From contig SZWC01015987.1 in assembly GCA_023375785.1 (NCBI GenBank), positions 45,660-67,015 of the forward strand: a stretch of DNA of 21,356 nt. Reading direction: 5' to 3'. Origin of the DNA: Penium margaritaceum (lineage: Eukaryota > Streptophyta > Zygnematophyceae > Desmidiales > Peniaceae). Position numbers and translations under genes: made by a program. Position 1 is the stretch's first letter, and each line of letters starts with the position of its first letter. The notes below the pieces were generated by a model, which searched no databases, was not told where the DNA came from, and saw only the letters and a list, made by a program, of their open reading frames with translations. Shown here piece after piece: positions 8,433 to 17,681 of the stretch.

Positions 8433-8885
8433 CCACGGATGAAAAACACAAAGACCTATTGCATCGCCGTCTCGCACACATCAACACCGACCTGGTGACG
8501 GACATGATCAAACACACAACAGCACACGGACTCTTGCCAACGGACTGCCCGCATGGTCTCAGTGCAGATGCGTGCATGGACTGCCAAGAAGGCAAGGCAC
8601 ATAGACAGACTTTTCCCCGATCAGATAGGGTCTGCCAGGCCCCCCTCGAACTCGTCCANCCACGGATGAAAAACACAAAGACCTATTGCATCGCCGTCTC
8701 GCACACATCAACACCGACCTGGTGACGGACATGATCAAACACACAACAGCACACGGACTCTTGCCAACGGACTGCCCGCATGGTCTCAGTGCAGATGCGT
8801 GCATGGACTGCCAAGAAGGCAAGGCACATAGACAGACTTTTCCCCGATCAAATAAGGTCTGCCAGGCCCCCCTCGAACTCGTCCA
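8433..8885 (+). repeat. 227-bp tandem duplication with an N at the join (likely assembly artefact)
   Basis: 8433-8658 and 8660-8885 are copies at an offset of 227, differing by two G/A changes that I can see (near 8625 and 8629 of the first copy). The single N at 8659 lies exactly at the junction. The duplication shifts the frame by two, and the integrase frame after it is exactly the frame predicted by removing one copy. Two contig ends with unmerged overlap would produce this pattern. A real tandem duplication is the alternative. Confidence 0.85.
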
Positions 8886-9560
8886 TGCAGACCTGACAGG
8901 ACCCATGCCGGTGCCTTCTGTCCAGTATGGGTCACAGTACATACTCACACTGACAGACGATTTCAGTCGTTTCCGCTGGGCGTTCCTACTGAAGTCAAAA
9001 GTGGACGTCTAGCGTGCCATTGCAGAATGGATACCTCTTGCTGAAAGACAAACTGGCTGCAAGCTGTTGAAACTGCGAACAGACAGAGGAGGAGAGTTTA
9101 TGGGTGGCCTAACAGCAGAACTGAAGGCAAGAGGTATAGAACATCAAACCACTGCACCGTACACACCACAACAAAATGGTGTAGCAGAAAGGTGGCACGG
9201 GACGCTTGGTGATGCGTTGCGTACTCTGTTGAGTGAGTCCGGCCTGTCCTTTGGCTTTTGGGAAGAGGCCGTCAAATATGTGACGTGGGTATGGAACAGG
9301 GTGCCACAAGGGCCCTTGCCCAAGACAGTCACACCTTGGGAACGGTGGTTCAAAGAAAAGGCTGACTTGCGACCAGCAAGAGTGTGGGGCACCATGGCTT
9401 GTGTATGGTTTGCACACCCACAAAGAGACCACAAACTTAGCCCACGCGGTCGATGGTGCGTCCTTGTGGGTGTCTCACATGCCTCTAAGGCGTGGCGCTT
9501 CTGGGATCCCACGCACCACAACTTCATAGAGAGCAGAGATGCCTCCTTCCTGGAGCACAT
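8440..9560 (+). pseudogene. Copia integrase (zinc-binding region and DDE core)
   Basis: Integrase would join the cDNA to host DNA. The pre-integrase zinc region reads LLHRRLAH, then C-M-D-C (8573-8584), and is present twice because of the 227-bp duplication. The catalytic triad is preserved: Asp in H-A-D-L-T-G (8890-8892), Asp in R-T-D-R-G-G-E-F (9082-9084) and Glu in Q-N-G-V-A-E-R (9187-9189). The last two are 35 codons apart, the expected D-x35-E spacing. A TAG at 9010-9012, likely from CAG, lies between the first and second Asp. The carboxy-terminal half (W-N-R-V-P, T-P-W-E) runs on to about 9560. A linker rich in Pro, Thr and Ser follows to about 9935. Confidence 0.92.
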
Positions 9561-9934
9561 GCCCTACAGACAGTTTCGCACTTTGCGTCACATCCCACAT
9601 ATAACCATCCCTAAACAGTATCCAGACTATGTGAGCGTGCCTGTGTTTGTGCCCCACACACCCACTGTGCATTCCCAGCCACCGCGACAAGAGCACACTG
9701 CAGAAGGGACATCACCGGTTCCCACAGACTTACTGACACCTACTGACTTACGGAGTACAAAATCCAACGCTCCGCACACACCGCCCGGGCTCCATATCCA
9801 AGTGTCCCTGAACAGCACAGAGAGTACAAAAACACCATCCCCACATCCAGTGCGGCGCTCCTCATGCAATGTAGTGCGTGTGAATTACAGACAGTTTTAT
9901 CATACAGCCGGTCCGGTCAATGTGGACAACACCA

Positions 9935-10760
9935 TTGTGGAGCCACAGACACTTGCTGAGGCCAGGGGGCGCACTGATGCGGCTGAATGGGAAAAAGCCA
10001 TGGTGGCCGAGCTTAACGCCCTTCTGGAGCATGGTGTATACAAACTGGTTCCACTGCCACCAGGATGGAAAGCCATCGATGTGAAATGGGTTTACAAGCT
10101 CAAAAGGAACCTGGCAGGAGTCATTGAAAAGTTAGGCTGGTGGCTAAGGGCTTCCACCAAATACCCGGTCAGGACTTCACAGATACATATGCCCCAGTTG
10201 GTAAATACGGGACAAGTCGGGCACTGCTGGGTGTGGCGGCTCATGAGGACTGGGAGATACACCAAATGGATGTTAAGAATGCCTTTCTCAATGGTCCACT
10301 GGAAGAAGAGATCTACGTGGAACAACCAGAAGGGTTTGAGGATGGGACAGACCGCGTGTGGCTGCTTCTTAAGGCCCTTTACGGGCTCAAGCAAGCCCCG
10401 CATTGCTGGAACAAAGAAAAACGATGCACACTTGGATCGGGAGGGTTCACCCAAAGTCTGAGTGATCCCTCTCTTTTCCTGCGCTGGGAGCATGGTCTTC
10501 CAGTTGCCTTGCTTGTCTATGTGGATGATTTACTTATCCTTTCACCCTCACTCTCACTCATCACAGAAATGAAAAAATTGCTCACCACACACTACAGCAT
10601 GACAGACTTGGGTGAGGCCACTAACTTCTTGGGCATGACCATCACCAGGGACCGAGCTGCTCGCACACTCAGCTTGCACCAAGAATGATTCATTGCACAT
10701 CTCACGACACGCTTCTAGCACTTGGTACAGCATCTACCATGACAACAATCACCGATGAGC
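9935..10760 (+). pseudogene. Copia reverse transcriptase
   Basis: It copies the element RNA into DNA. The frame from 9067 carries the RT start (W-E-K-A-M-x-x-E-L-N-A-L and K-W-V-Y-K-L-K) up to about 10131. Here roughly seven bases of the usual K-x-x-A-R-L-V-A-K-G stretch are missing, and the frame moves. Reading resumes with R-L-V-A-K-G-F-H-Q at 10134. The first catalytic Asp is in M-D-V-K-N-A-F-L-N (10269-10271) and the Y-V-D-D box at 10518-10529 is intact. YGLKQAP is at about 10380-10400. Stops follow at 10686 (TGA), 10716 (TAG) and 10740 (TGA), without a frame change. The active-site residues survive, but the product cannot be made in one piece. Confidence 0.93.
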
Positions 10761-11513
10761 CCTGATGTGTACGCACACCTCCTGGATGTGAGCACCACGG
10801 ACTACGGACCGGACTGTGACCCCACACTCTACAGGCAAATCACTGGAAGCCTGTCCTATCTTGCTTCCACCACACGACTTGACATCTCATGCGCAGTGAA
10901 CGTTCTGGAACAATTCAGCCAACAACCACGAAGCTCGCACTTCAAACCATTGTTGAAGTTGCTTCGCTATGTGATGGACACTGCTGATCTTGGACTGGTC
11001 TGTGCGCCTTCTGTGAGTCCATTGTTGGATGGGTATTGTGACAATGACTATGCTCGTGATCATGGGGCTCGCAGTCGTGGGGGTTATGTATTTCGTGTAT
11101 GGGGCACAGCAGTGACGTGGAGGAGTGCCAAACAGTAGTGTGTGGCTCGGAGTGTGGCTGAAGTTGAGTACATGGCGTTGGGTAAAGCGGCATGTGAGTG
11201 CATTTGGCTGGCACGACTGCTTGAGGAGTTGGGGTTGCACACACATGCCGTTGCATTGCACAGCAACAGCTCTGCCGCACGCCGCATTGCTGAGAATGAT
11301 GGCGTGTTGCATCCTCCCACAAAGCACATTAGTGTCGAACATCACTTTGTCCGCGAAGCCGTTGAGGCAGGCGCAGTGCAAGTATGTCCAATTAGTGGTG
11401 ATGTCCAACTTGTTGACTTCCTTACCAAGGCACTCCCATCCCCCGCCCTCTATCAGCAACTTGCACAGCTGGGCTGCATCCCCTCCGCACTCAGGTCCAA
11501 GGGGGCGTGTTAA
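10761..11513 (+). pseudogene. Copia RT carboxy terminus and RNase H
   Basis: The connecting block (Y-R-Q-I-T-G-S-L-S-Y-L-A, T-R-L-D-I-S) near 10830-10890 leads into RNase H. The first catalytic Asp lies in Y-C-D-N-D-Y-A-R-D (11040-11042). Glu lies in E-V-E-Y-M-A-L (11166-11168), after a TAG at 11136-11138 that likely arose from CAG. In the third motif, usually C-D-N-x-S-A, the sequence is L-H-S-N-S-S-A (around 11255-11275), so the third catalytic Asp is not seen. The carboxy-terminal block K-H-I-S-V-E-H-H-F-V-R-E and F-L-T-K-A-L is intact. The natural stop TAA at 11511-11513 lies inside the right LTR. Confidence 0.9.
11496..11507 (+). other. Polypurine tract of the copia element
   Basis: GTCCAAGGGGGCG directly precedes the TG of the right LTR; the purine core is AAGGGGG. 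It would prime plus-strand DNA synthesis. It is interrupted by C at the last positions, so it is not a perfect tract. Confidence 0.6.
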
Positions 11514-12082
11514 TCCTCTCTGTACATATTTTCCTTCTGATGTGCACCTGAGTGCGCAGGGCATGCTGAGCCAGAGAGTGGAGGCGACGCACCATGAGCC
11601 ACGCTGGACCCACGCTAGATGCCATCTGGTGTCTTGGTGCGCTTGCCTTCCTCTCACAGCATTGCCTCAGCTCCACCCCTAGTGACAGCCGTTGATACTA
11701 TGGTGGATTCCTTGGGAAACCTATGTTTGTCCTCATGCTGACAGTTTGGTCTGCGCCGTACCGGGCAGAACATAGATTAGGGCTAGACTAGTGGGTAGTA
11801 TAGTTTGTGTTTTTGTTTGTGACTATGGATGGGGACACCTTCTGGGTGCCATGCGAGGGCATTCCCCTCGCTCCAACAGGTTGCGCCGACGAGCTTCGCT
11901 CACCGGCCGACGGGTGAGTCTCGAGGCTCGAGGCTCACCTGTACGAGCTCTTACTCGTCTAAGCTCGTAACTTAGGTTTTGAAGCGGCAGCCATGGGCGC
12001 CATGCAAACTTAGTGCTAGCATGCTCGTTTCTGGACCAAATCGAACGAAACAAGTTGCATTTGAATCGTGGGACGGTTCTCA
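11508..12082 (+). repeat. 3' LTR of the copia element (575 bp)
   Basis: It starts TGTTAATCC and ends GGTTCTCA, matching 5544-6125 at about 96.5% by eye, with one 7-base indel. Bases 11508-11513 also supply the last sense codon and TAA stop of pol. The hairpin cluster recurs here from 11853, with mismatches in the second hairpin. Confidence 0.95.
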
Positions 12083-12087
12083 GCCTC
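12083..12087. repeat. Target-site duplication of the copia element, right copy
   Basis: GCCTC follows the terminal CA of the right LTR and is identical to 5539-5543. Confidence 0.92.
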
Positions 12088-12482
12088 CTGCCCTGACTCT
12101 TGGTATCCGGTTTTCAAAGTCTGGGACATATTTGATAACCTTCCAAGGAGGAATAAAGAAGTGTCACACAATTTATCAATGCTTCAATACCAGTTGGCTG
12201 ACTTCTTGACGTTGCTGGAATATTAGTAGATTGTGCCTTGATACTCTAAAAATCCCCCAACGTCTCGACAAAGTTTCTTACTTCAACCACTCACAACACG
12301 TTGTTACACGCGTTCCTTGACTTGAGTGCCCGAGACACAACACATGCCTCGTTTTTTTTCTTTCTTGATGTATTGTATACACCTATCACATATCCGACAC
12401 TTGTTACCAAAGTAGACCTATTGCTAGGTATACATCATCAAACTGTCCAAACTTCTCGAATCTACTTTTGCTCCGTACGTCA
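12088..12482 (+). repeat. 3' LTR of the gypsy element, second part
   Basis: This continues the LTR broken at 5543 and aligns with about 490-850 of the 5' LTR. Matching blocks include TTGGTAT near 12100 with TCGGTAT near 508, and TCTCGACAAA near 12263 and 613. It ends at CGTCA (CA at 12481-12482), opposite CGTAATG near 850. Confidence 0.62.
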
Positions 12483-12504
12483 TCCTTGTGAACCACCTTG
12501 TGTT

Positions 12505-12840
12505 CTACTCAAATTATATTCGACAGGGACAAGGGAACAAGGAAACAACTCAAATGGACTAGGTTTACACGCAGTATGGCAAGACCAAATGGCCATGGAA
12601 CGACTTCTTGTAGGTTGTCGCTGTATGATAGGAAACACGTGAAAATGCAAGATATAATGCGAGCATGGAAAGAGCTTCTCCACAGCTGGGTGAGCCGGGA
12701 ACTCACCTTTGACCGTGGGATTCGTCCAAAGCGTGGATCGAGCCATGTCCCCTTATGCCTTCGGTCGAAATCTGACAACATTCTATGTAGGGGGTCAGAC
12801 CCAATCTACCTCGTTCCAATGATAACCTCCCCAAACATCA
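12505..12840. repeat. Diverged direct repeat, left copy (probable LTR of the - strand copia)
   Basis: It aligns by eye with 21010-21356: AGGGAC near 12526 and 21029, CCAAATGGCCATGGA near 12585 and 21090, GTATGATAG near 12622 and 21127, and ACTCACCTTTGACC opposite GCTCACGTTCGACT. Divergence is roughly a quarter to a third of positions. The similarity reaches at least 12840, where the right copy runs off the window. A 182-codon open frame (12498-13043, +) crosses it, but the other copy is not open in that frame, so I do not call a gene. Confidence 0.65.
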
Positions 12841-13224
12841 TGCAACCACAAGAACACCATCCAGAGGCCTTGTTCAAAATATGCAAGTTTGGTGTAGTAA
12901 ATTCTATGCAATCCCACCATGTTGTCCCATTGAGGCCAAGGGCCAGCCGGTTTCCAGCCCTCTCAACCCATTTTCTCCATGTCTCTCCAAACATTGTTGT
13001 CAGTAGCAGGCGGTACACTGCCATGCATCAAGGAGCTTGTTAGTCACCTACAAATATGACATGTGTGCAACAAGCCCTCAGGTCAATGTGTGCAAGTAAC
13101 ACACATACCAACACTCTTCCATGACTCGCAGGCGATGCACGCATAGGGTCAAACACAACAAGGATGACCAGAACGAGAGAGACAAGCAACAATGATGTAT
13201 AGAGACTACTATACATGATTGTAG

Positions 13225-13485
13225 GCACCATCAACATTATCCCGGCGTATCATAAGTCCCACGGCATGCATGACTGACTTGAGCATTTTATTGCTCAACG
13301 CCTTTGTGACAAAGGTCTCTCGCTACTGTCAAGTGTCCATTCAAGTGACATGAAGGGTTCTCACAGCAATAGATTTACGTTCAGAACAATGCTCTATGTT
13401 TATATCCTTCATGTGTGTTTGGCGCACGTCCTCACGCTCAGTGATGGCATGTGTGCTATGGTTATCGGAGTAGAAATTTATGCAA
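13225..13485 (-). pseudogene. RNase H remnant of the - strand copia
   Basis: On the - strand at 13480-13345 the frame reads FYSDNHSTHAITER and then D-I-N-I-E-H-C-S-E-R, matching the copia RNase H end (C-D-N-x-S-A and K-H-I-x-I-x-x-H-F-I-R-E). From about 13318 to 13225 the carboxy-terminal block ETFVTKALSNKMLKSVMHAV follows, the usual F-T-K-A-L. Stops and a frame change lie between the two blocks. Confidence 0.78.
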
Positions 13486-13809
13486 CAGATGGGCATATAT
13501 AGCTATTGCATAAGTTGACACGGCTACAAACTCTCACATGTGCCCACCCCAAGCGCCACATGATCTGCCTCGGTCAAGCACCATACCAGACACTCCTATG
13601 CTTTACTCTTGAAGGAAAATACAGACCCACCAACAAGGAAGACATACCCTATATGGATGTGCACATCAACGTCACAATCCCAGTCACTGGCAATGTATTC
13701 GTCAATAACGGATGATTGTCCCCTATAACACGACCCATCTTATGCTACGGAGAGTGCATAGTGCACTACGCACAGTGCATCCTTTAGATGGTACAACCAT
13801 GGTTACTAT

Positions 13810-14747
13810 GAGAATTGGACTAGAAAGTTCATTGTAAAGGCCACATCCACCATTGTAGCTATGGCCAGGTACATGAGGGAACCGATGACGCAAAGGTAAT
13901 TAGTTACATCCACCGCTCCCCCAACGTAGACATATCCAGTGTCTAGAGCAGCATCTGACCTGCAGGAGTTATCGGCATGGACGAGATTGCCTATGTCTTA
14001 AGAAAAGATTGAAACATCTTTCTTGGGCTATGCACATATGTAGCCTAACGGACACGGAGAGTGCATCGCTGACAATTGTACTCAAGTTGCATCCTCAAGA
14101 ATACTCAAGCAGGTCCAAATTTCTTCATCTTGTACGTAAGATGCAGCAACACTTCATCGAGCACACTACTGAAGCTTTGGATTAGACAATAAGAAAGTCA
14201 TTCGGGTACACAAGAATGGAAAAAGAAGTATAGCTTGCTCATTAACAAAGAGTGTGGGGTCATCTGTGTTGCGTCAGTACCCCCCCTTCTTGAGGGTGGA
14301 GGTTATGTCTTGGTTCTAAGGACGTTGCAACTGCTCCAGGCCATAGAGGGTCTTTTTCATACTTGACACCTTGTAAATGTCATCGATGAATCTTGGCGGC
14401 TACACCATATGGATCTTGTTGTCCAAGTATTCGCACAGGAAGGCTTTAATCATGTCCATCTGTTCTTGTTCCTAACAATGGTGAGCTTTCACACTCCGTA
14501 GCGCTTGTGCTTTAGTGTACTATCCCACGAGCCCAAATCAATGCTACAAACATGGAAGAAACCCGTTGACATGTGATGTGCCTTGTTGTGGACAGTTGTA
14601 CCATCAAGCTTGCAATTTTTTTGGAAGACCCAACATAGAGAAACAACTTTACGCCGAGGTGGACGATGTACCAGCTCGTATACACTATGGTCATCCAAAG
14701 CGTCAAGTTCTCTGTGCATGGCCTCCTTTGACTGTCTGACATCCAAG
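13810..14747 (-). pseudogene. Reverse transcriptase remnant of the - strand copia
   Basis: On the - strand, EAMHRELDALDDHSVYELV (from about 14722) is the copia RT start. EQMDMIKAFLCEYLD (about 14467-14420) is the M-D-V-K-N-A-F-L block with the first Asp kept. K-T-L-Y-G-L-E-Q (about 14360-14335) is the Y-G-L-K-Q block. The catalytic box reads V-Y-P-N-D-F-L-I-V at 14211-14185, so Y-V-D-D has become Y-P-N-D. The carboxy-terminal block I-G-S-L-M-Y-L-A-I-A-T lies near 13890-13845. Several frame changes and stops intervene. The order and spacing leave little doubt about the family. Confidence 0.82.
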
Positions 14748-14882
14748 GTCTTTCACGCTTGACAAACCTTATTAGGCAATGGCATCACCGTGTCTGTTTT
14801 ATTAGCGACGTGACACTCGGTAACACTACCTCGCATAGACACCTGGAATGCACCCGAGAACTCCCTCTCAATGAGGGAGTAC

Positions 14883-15458
14883 TCAAGACCCATGTTGGGA
14901 TGCACAACCCCAAGGCCAGCCCAAGGGCATTGAGACCGGTGTGGCAAGGTAGGGACTCTGGACTTGTTTGAGACATGAAGGGGACCGGGTGAGAGGAGCT
15001 GCTTGTGCTAGGGCGGCTAGGGAGCGTATGCAACCTCGTCCCGCACACAAAAGGGGACACTTGTGTGGCCGGAGGCATAGCTGGGACACCAGAGACACAA
15101 CTAAGGGCACATGCGTGCCAATGACTGCGGCCAATGGAGGCACGGTTGATGATACAATCAGAAAGCAGATGGGAGATGACCGAGGAGAGGACACCGGTGA
15201 TGGAAGGGAGACTGACCTAGGGCATGAGGAAACATCATCAGGCGACGACAATGACACTGTTAGAAATGGAAAAGATGCTGACCCAAAGGGTAAGAGAACA
15301 TCAGACGATGGATACTCAGGCGATGATGACGAAGATCGGGCAACAATGGATGGATGAGATGCAACTGGTGATGAAAGACTAGTCAGTGAGGGTGAGAGCG
15401 AGTTGGGAGGATCCTCCTCTAGCTGAAAGAGCCTAGAAATGGAAGACAAGATGCACAA
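14883..15458 (-). pseudogene. Ser/Pro-rich integrase-RT linker of the - strand copia
   Basis: A 191-codon open - frame is dominated by Ser, Pro, Val and Leu (for example the PSLTSLSSPVASHPSI stretch). It lies exactly between the integrase and RT remnants, where copia Pol has a low-complexity, poorly conserved linker. The + strand reading of the same DNA is Asp/Glu/Gly-rich (14968-15357) and is taken to be the shadow. The long open frame in an otherwise broken element may be due to low-complexity codon composition rather than selection. Confidence 0.55.
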
Positions 15459-15689
15459 AGATCCTCGTCACATAAAATGACCGACTCAAGGGGAATCACA
15501 TGACTTGAAGGCACAATGATGATGTAGCAACTATAAGAGCCAGACTTTATGTTAGATTGACACACCAAGGAAGGGGCAAAGATGACTACATGGAGAAGTA
15601 TTCACATCGCCGACATTGTCCGGAAGCCAGATGATGCTGACAAAACCCCACACTCAAATAGGATAGATATCAGCATGATGATAATGGCA

Positions 15690-16193
15690 CTACTCGAACA
15701 CGGTGATGGAATGTGGGAAGGGGTCATGAGGTACACAGTTGCAGACCCAGGCCATGTAACTCAATGCCTCAAAGGCAAAGACTGGGGACAGCCTAAACTC
15801 AGAGAGTAGGACATACATGTAATTTGCAAATATGTAGTCCCACCACTCAAAGACTCCATTCTGTTGAAGAGTGTAAGGGAAGATGAGCTCAAGGTACACC
15901 TTATTCAACTTGAGGAGATAAGTGGTGGGGCCCATGTACTCACTGTAACAGTAACTATAAAACATGGAAAGGGATCCTTGACAGGCAAGTTCAACCTTAA
16001 CAAGTTAAGACGTCACTCTTCTGACAAAGAACAAGACCTAGCCGTACCGAAAGAAGTCATTGGCGAGGCACAAAACATATCACCCTTGTCTCCCGAGGAA
16101 GACATGGGACCGTGGTGCCATGAACTTTGCATAGAATATATCAAGAGGATGCATATACAAACTAACCGAGTAAGAGAACAAGGAGTAATGCAT
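15690..16193 (-). pseudogene. Integrase core remnant of the - strand copia
   Basis: The open - frame at 15965-15690 reads PYTLQQNGVFEWWDY (about 15885-15845), then F-A-F-E-A-L-S-Y-M-A-W-V-C-N-C-V-P-H-D-P and ends in S-I-T-V-F-E. This is the copia P-Y-T-P-Q-Q-N-G-V-A-E-R ... W-x-E-A ... N-R-x-P-H ... T-P-x-E region, with the catalytic Glu position readable as F-E. Upstream on the - strand, near 16110-16020, a GPMSSSGDKGD block fits the start of the core. The second Asp motif (T-D-x-G-x-E) was not found. Confidence 0.75.
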
Positions 16194-16598
16194 TTAGCCT
16201 TGGACACAATTGAGGCAGTCAGAAGAGTAAGGGAGCGGGAAGAATGCATGGTCAAGTCCAAGCGTGGGTTGAAGACAGTCCAAGCCAGCAATGATATTGG
16301 TATGCACATGGCCAAGATAGCGATGTAGAAGGAGAACATTCTCAGGTGAGATCGTAAGAGCAATATGAACAAGGCCACTGCCACCAGAGGAAGAAGAATG
16401 AGCCAAGAAAAGGCGTGTGATATAGTCATTCGAGGTGAACACCATGCAAGACAACGTGACTAGCAAGACGTTGAGAGACTGTGCCAATACTGTGGCTGGC
16501 AGAGAATTCCATAACCTGTTTGTCTGGGGTATAGAAAGATAGCAAGCTGACCTAGAGAGAGGGTACATAAAACATGTTAGGAATATACACATCCCCAC
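16194..16598 (-). pseudogene. Pre-integrase zinc-binding remnant of the - strand copia
   Basis: This open - frame contains LLLHRYLGHVHTNIIAG at about 16333-16284, and C-L-N-C near 16216-16203. Together they form the His-His-Cys-Cys pre-integrase motif of copia elements. The upstream part of the frame (about 16598-16400) should be the protease-integrase junction, but I recognise no protease active site in it. Confidence 0.7.
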
Positions 16599-16599
16599 T

Positions 16600-17100
16600 C
16601 AGTCCGATAAAACATGCAACTTAAGCACCTTAGAGAGGGAGCATCCGACTATATCCAGTGCAGAAAAAGAAATCGGAGTGAACGGGCTGAGAGTGACAAA
16701 CGCAGGATGAAAAGAAGTAATATGGTGGGTGGCTCCTATATCAAGGATCTAGAAGCCAAAAGACACATAATAGGCAGGAGAAAAGCACAAGTCATGATAG
16801 TACCAACGACGATAAAATGCGATGAGAAATGGCCACATGCAATAAGACAACGAGGAAGAGTAACTAAGTTTCATAGCTCAATCCATGAGACACACGCAAA
16901 CACGTTCCCAGACAGGTTCCCACTTAAGACAGAATCATATTAACACACATGACCTCTGGGGAATGGAATACCCTCATCTTGCAAGTCACGCAGTTGTAGC
17001 AAGTGAGCAAGAGATTGCTCTAGCTGGTAGTTACTCTTGGCAGCTGCTGGCATGACGAAGAAGACCGAGGGAGCAGGCAAGTGGGACAACATCTGGAAGG
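16600..17100. other. Unassigned part of the - strand copia (expected protease/gag end)
   Basis: By position this should hold the protease and Gag carboxy terminus of the - strand copia. I see no D-S/T-G-A box or zinc knuckle on the - strand. A 109-codon + frame (16614-16943) has a Lys/Arg-rich composition but no motif, and is probably a shadow. Confidence 0.35.
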
Positions 17101-17102
17101 TA

Positions 17103-17681
17103 CCCTACTTAACTTGGATTTCGATGTTAACCTTTTTTTTGTGTGTGAAATCCGACGAAAATGGTGGTTCGTCGAATTTGAAAATTTTGCATAATTAATT
17201 CCATAACTTTGTTTGGTGAAATCATGGATGAACTTCACTTTTTGTTGTTTTAGAATTCCATGGAGCGTGTCTTCGTTGCCTACATTTTTACACCACACGT
17301 ATCACCTGTTCGGCTCCCACACGTGCAAAATTTGCAGCGTGTGGTGAACACTGCTGACTGCTGAGGGTGAGGTTGACAGCGTAGCTGTGGCATGCACGGA
17401 GTAGCCCAGACATGCTTCGGACGAGCCGCTAGTGTGTTAGGGTCGTCGAAGTTGGCGCCGAGCCTACACTGCCGAGCCTTCTGTTTAAGTTTTTTAACAA
17501 AAGTGTGGGCTTCGTCGACTCGACAAAAGCGATATTGAATACGACTTGACGATGAATTCAAGGTGTAAGTCCTAAACCAAAAAACGAATTATTGATATAC
17601 CCAAATTTATTGCAAAGCGTGAAAAAACTGAATGAAAAAGTTATGCAACTGCTCAGTCGATGAAATCCAAGTTAAGTAGGG
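17103..17681. mobile_element. 579-bp non-autonomous DNA transposon with 20-bp terminal inverted repeats and TA target duplication
   Basis: The left end CCCTACTTAACTTGGATTTC (17103-17122) and the right end GAAATCCAAGTTAAGTAGGG (17662-17681) are perfect inverted copies. TA sits immediately outside both (17101-17102 and 17682-17683). GTAC flanks both sides and is itself palindromic, so a 4-base duplication of GTAC is an alternative. The interior is AT-rich near the ends and more GC/CG-rich in the middle. It holds a 93-codon open - frame (17280-17561) that includes six or more Cys and has no motif I recognise. TA duplications point to Tc1/mariner-type transposition. It lies in the gag side of the - strand copia and is therefore younger than it. 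Confidence 0.78.

Larger units (their letters stand above)
5544..12082 (+). mobile_element. Full-length, inactive Ty1/copia LTR retrotransposon (6539 bp)
   Basis: Two LTRs start TG and end CA, with a GCCTC duplication outside both. Inside, in order, are a tRNA-Met PBS, gag, protease, integrase, RT, RNase H and a purine tract. Integrase before RT defines Ty1/copia. The coding region was once one continuous frame from about 6608 to 11513. It now has in-frame stops at 7217, 7463, 7886, 9010, 10686, 10716, 10740 and 11136, a short deletion at about 10132, and a 227-bp tandem duplication around the N at 8659. It could move only with help from another copy. By eye the LTRs differ at about 20 positions plus a 7-base indel, so the insertion is moderately old. 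Confidence 0.95.
370..12482 (+). mobile_element. Degenerate Ty3/gypsy (chromovirus-like) LTR retrotransposon, split by a copia insertion at 5544-12082
   Basis: Diverged LTR-like repeats at about 370-850 and at 5418-5543 plus 12088-12482 bracket + strand remnants in Ty3/gypsy order: protease, RT, RNase H, integrase, chromodomain-like tail. In Ty3/gypsy elements integrase follows RNase H, which separates this one from the copia elements in the window. No domain is intact; stops and frameshifts occur every few tens of codons. Only about 350 bp separate the PBS-like site from the protease, so gag is essentially missing. The gypsy sequence without the copia is about 5.6 kb. I found no convincing target-site duplication at its outer ends, so the boundaries are approximate. 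It is the oldest recognisable layer here because both the copia and a TA-flanked element interrupt it. Confidence 0.8.

Noticed and set aside
10887..11657. 256-codon - strand open frame opposite the copia RNase H and LTR
   Set aside because: The + strand carries the conserved RNase H motifs; the - frame is rich in His, Cys and Thr from antisense codons and has no motif.
365..12487. Target-site duplication for the gypsy element
   Set aside because: The five bases before 370 (CATGG) and those after 12482 (TCCTT) do not match; the boundaries may be off or the duplication has decayed.
14968..15357. Asp/Glu/Gly-rich + strand open frame (129 codons)
   Set aside because: It is antisense to the Ser/Pro-rich linker of the - strand copia, which lies exactly where a linker belongs; the acidic reading is its shadow.
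15864..16328. 154-codon + strand open frame
   Set aside because: It is antisense to the copia pre-integrase and integrase remnants, whose - strand motifs are recognisable.
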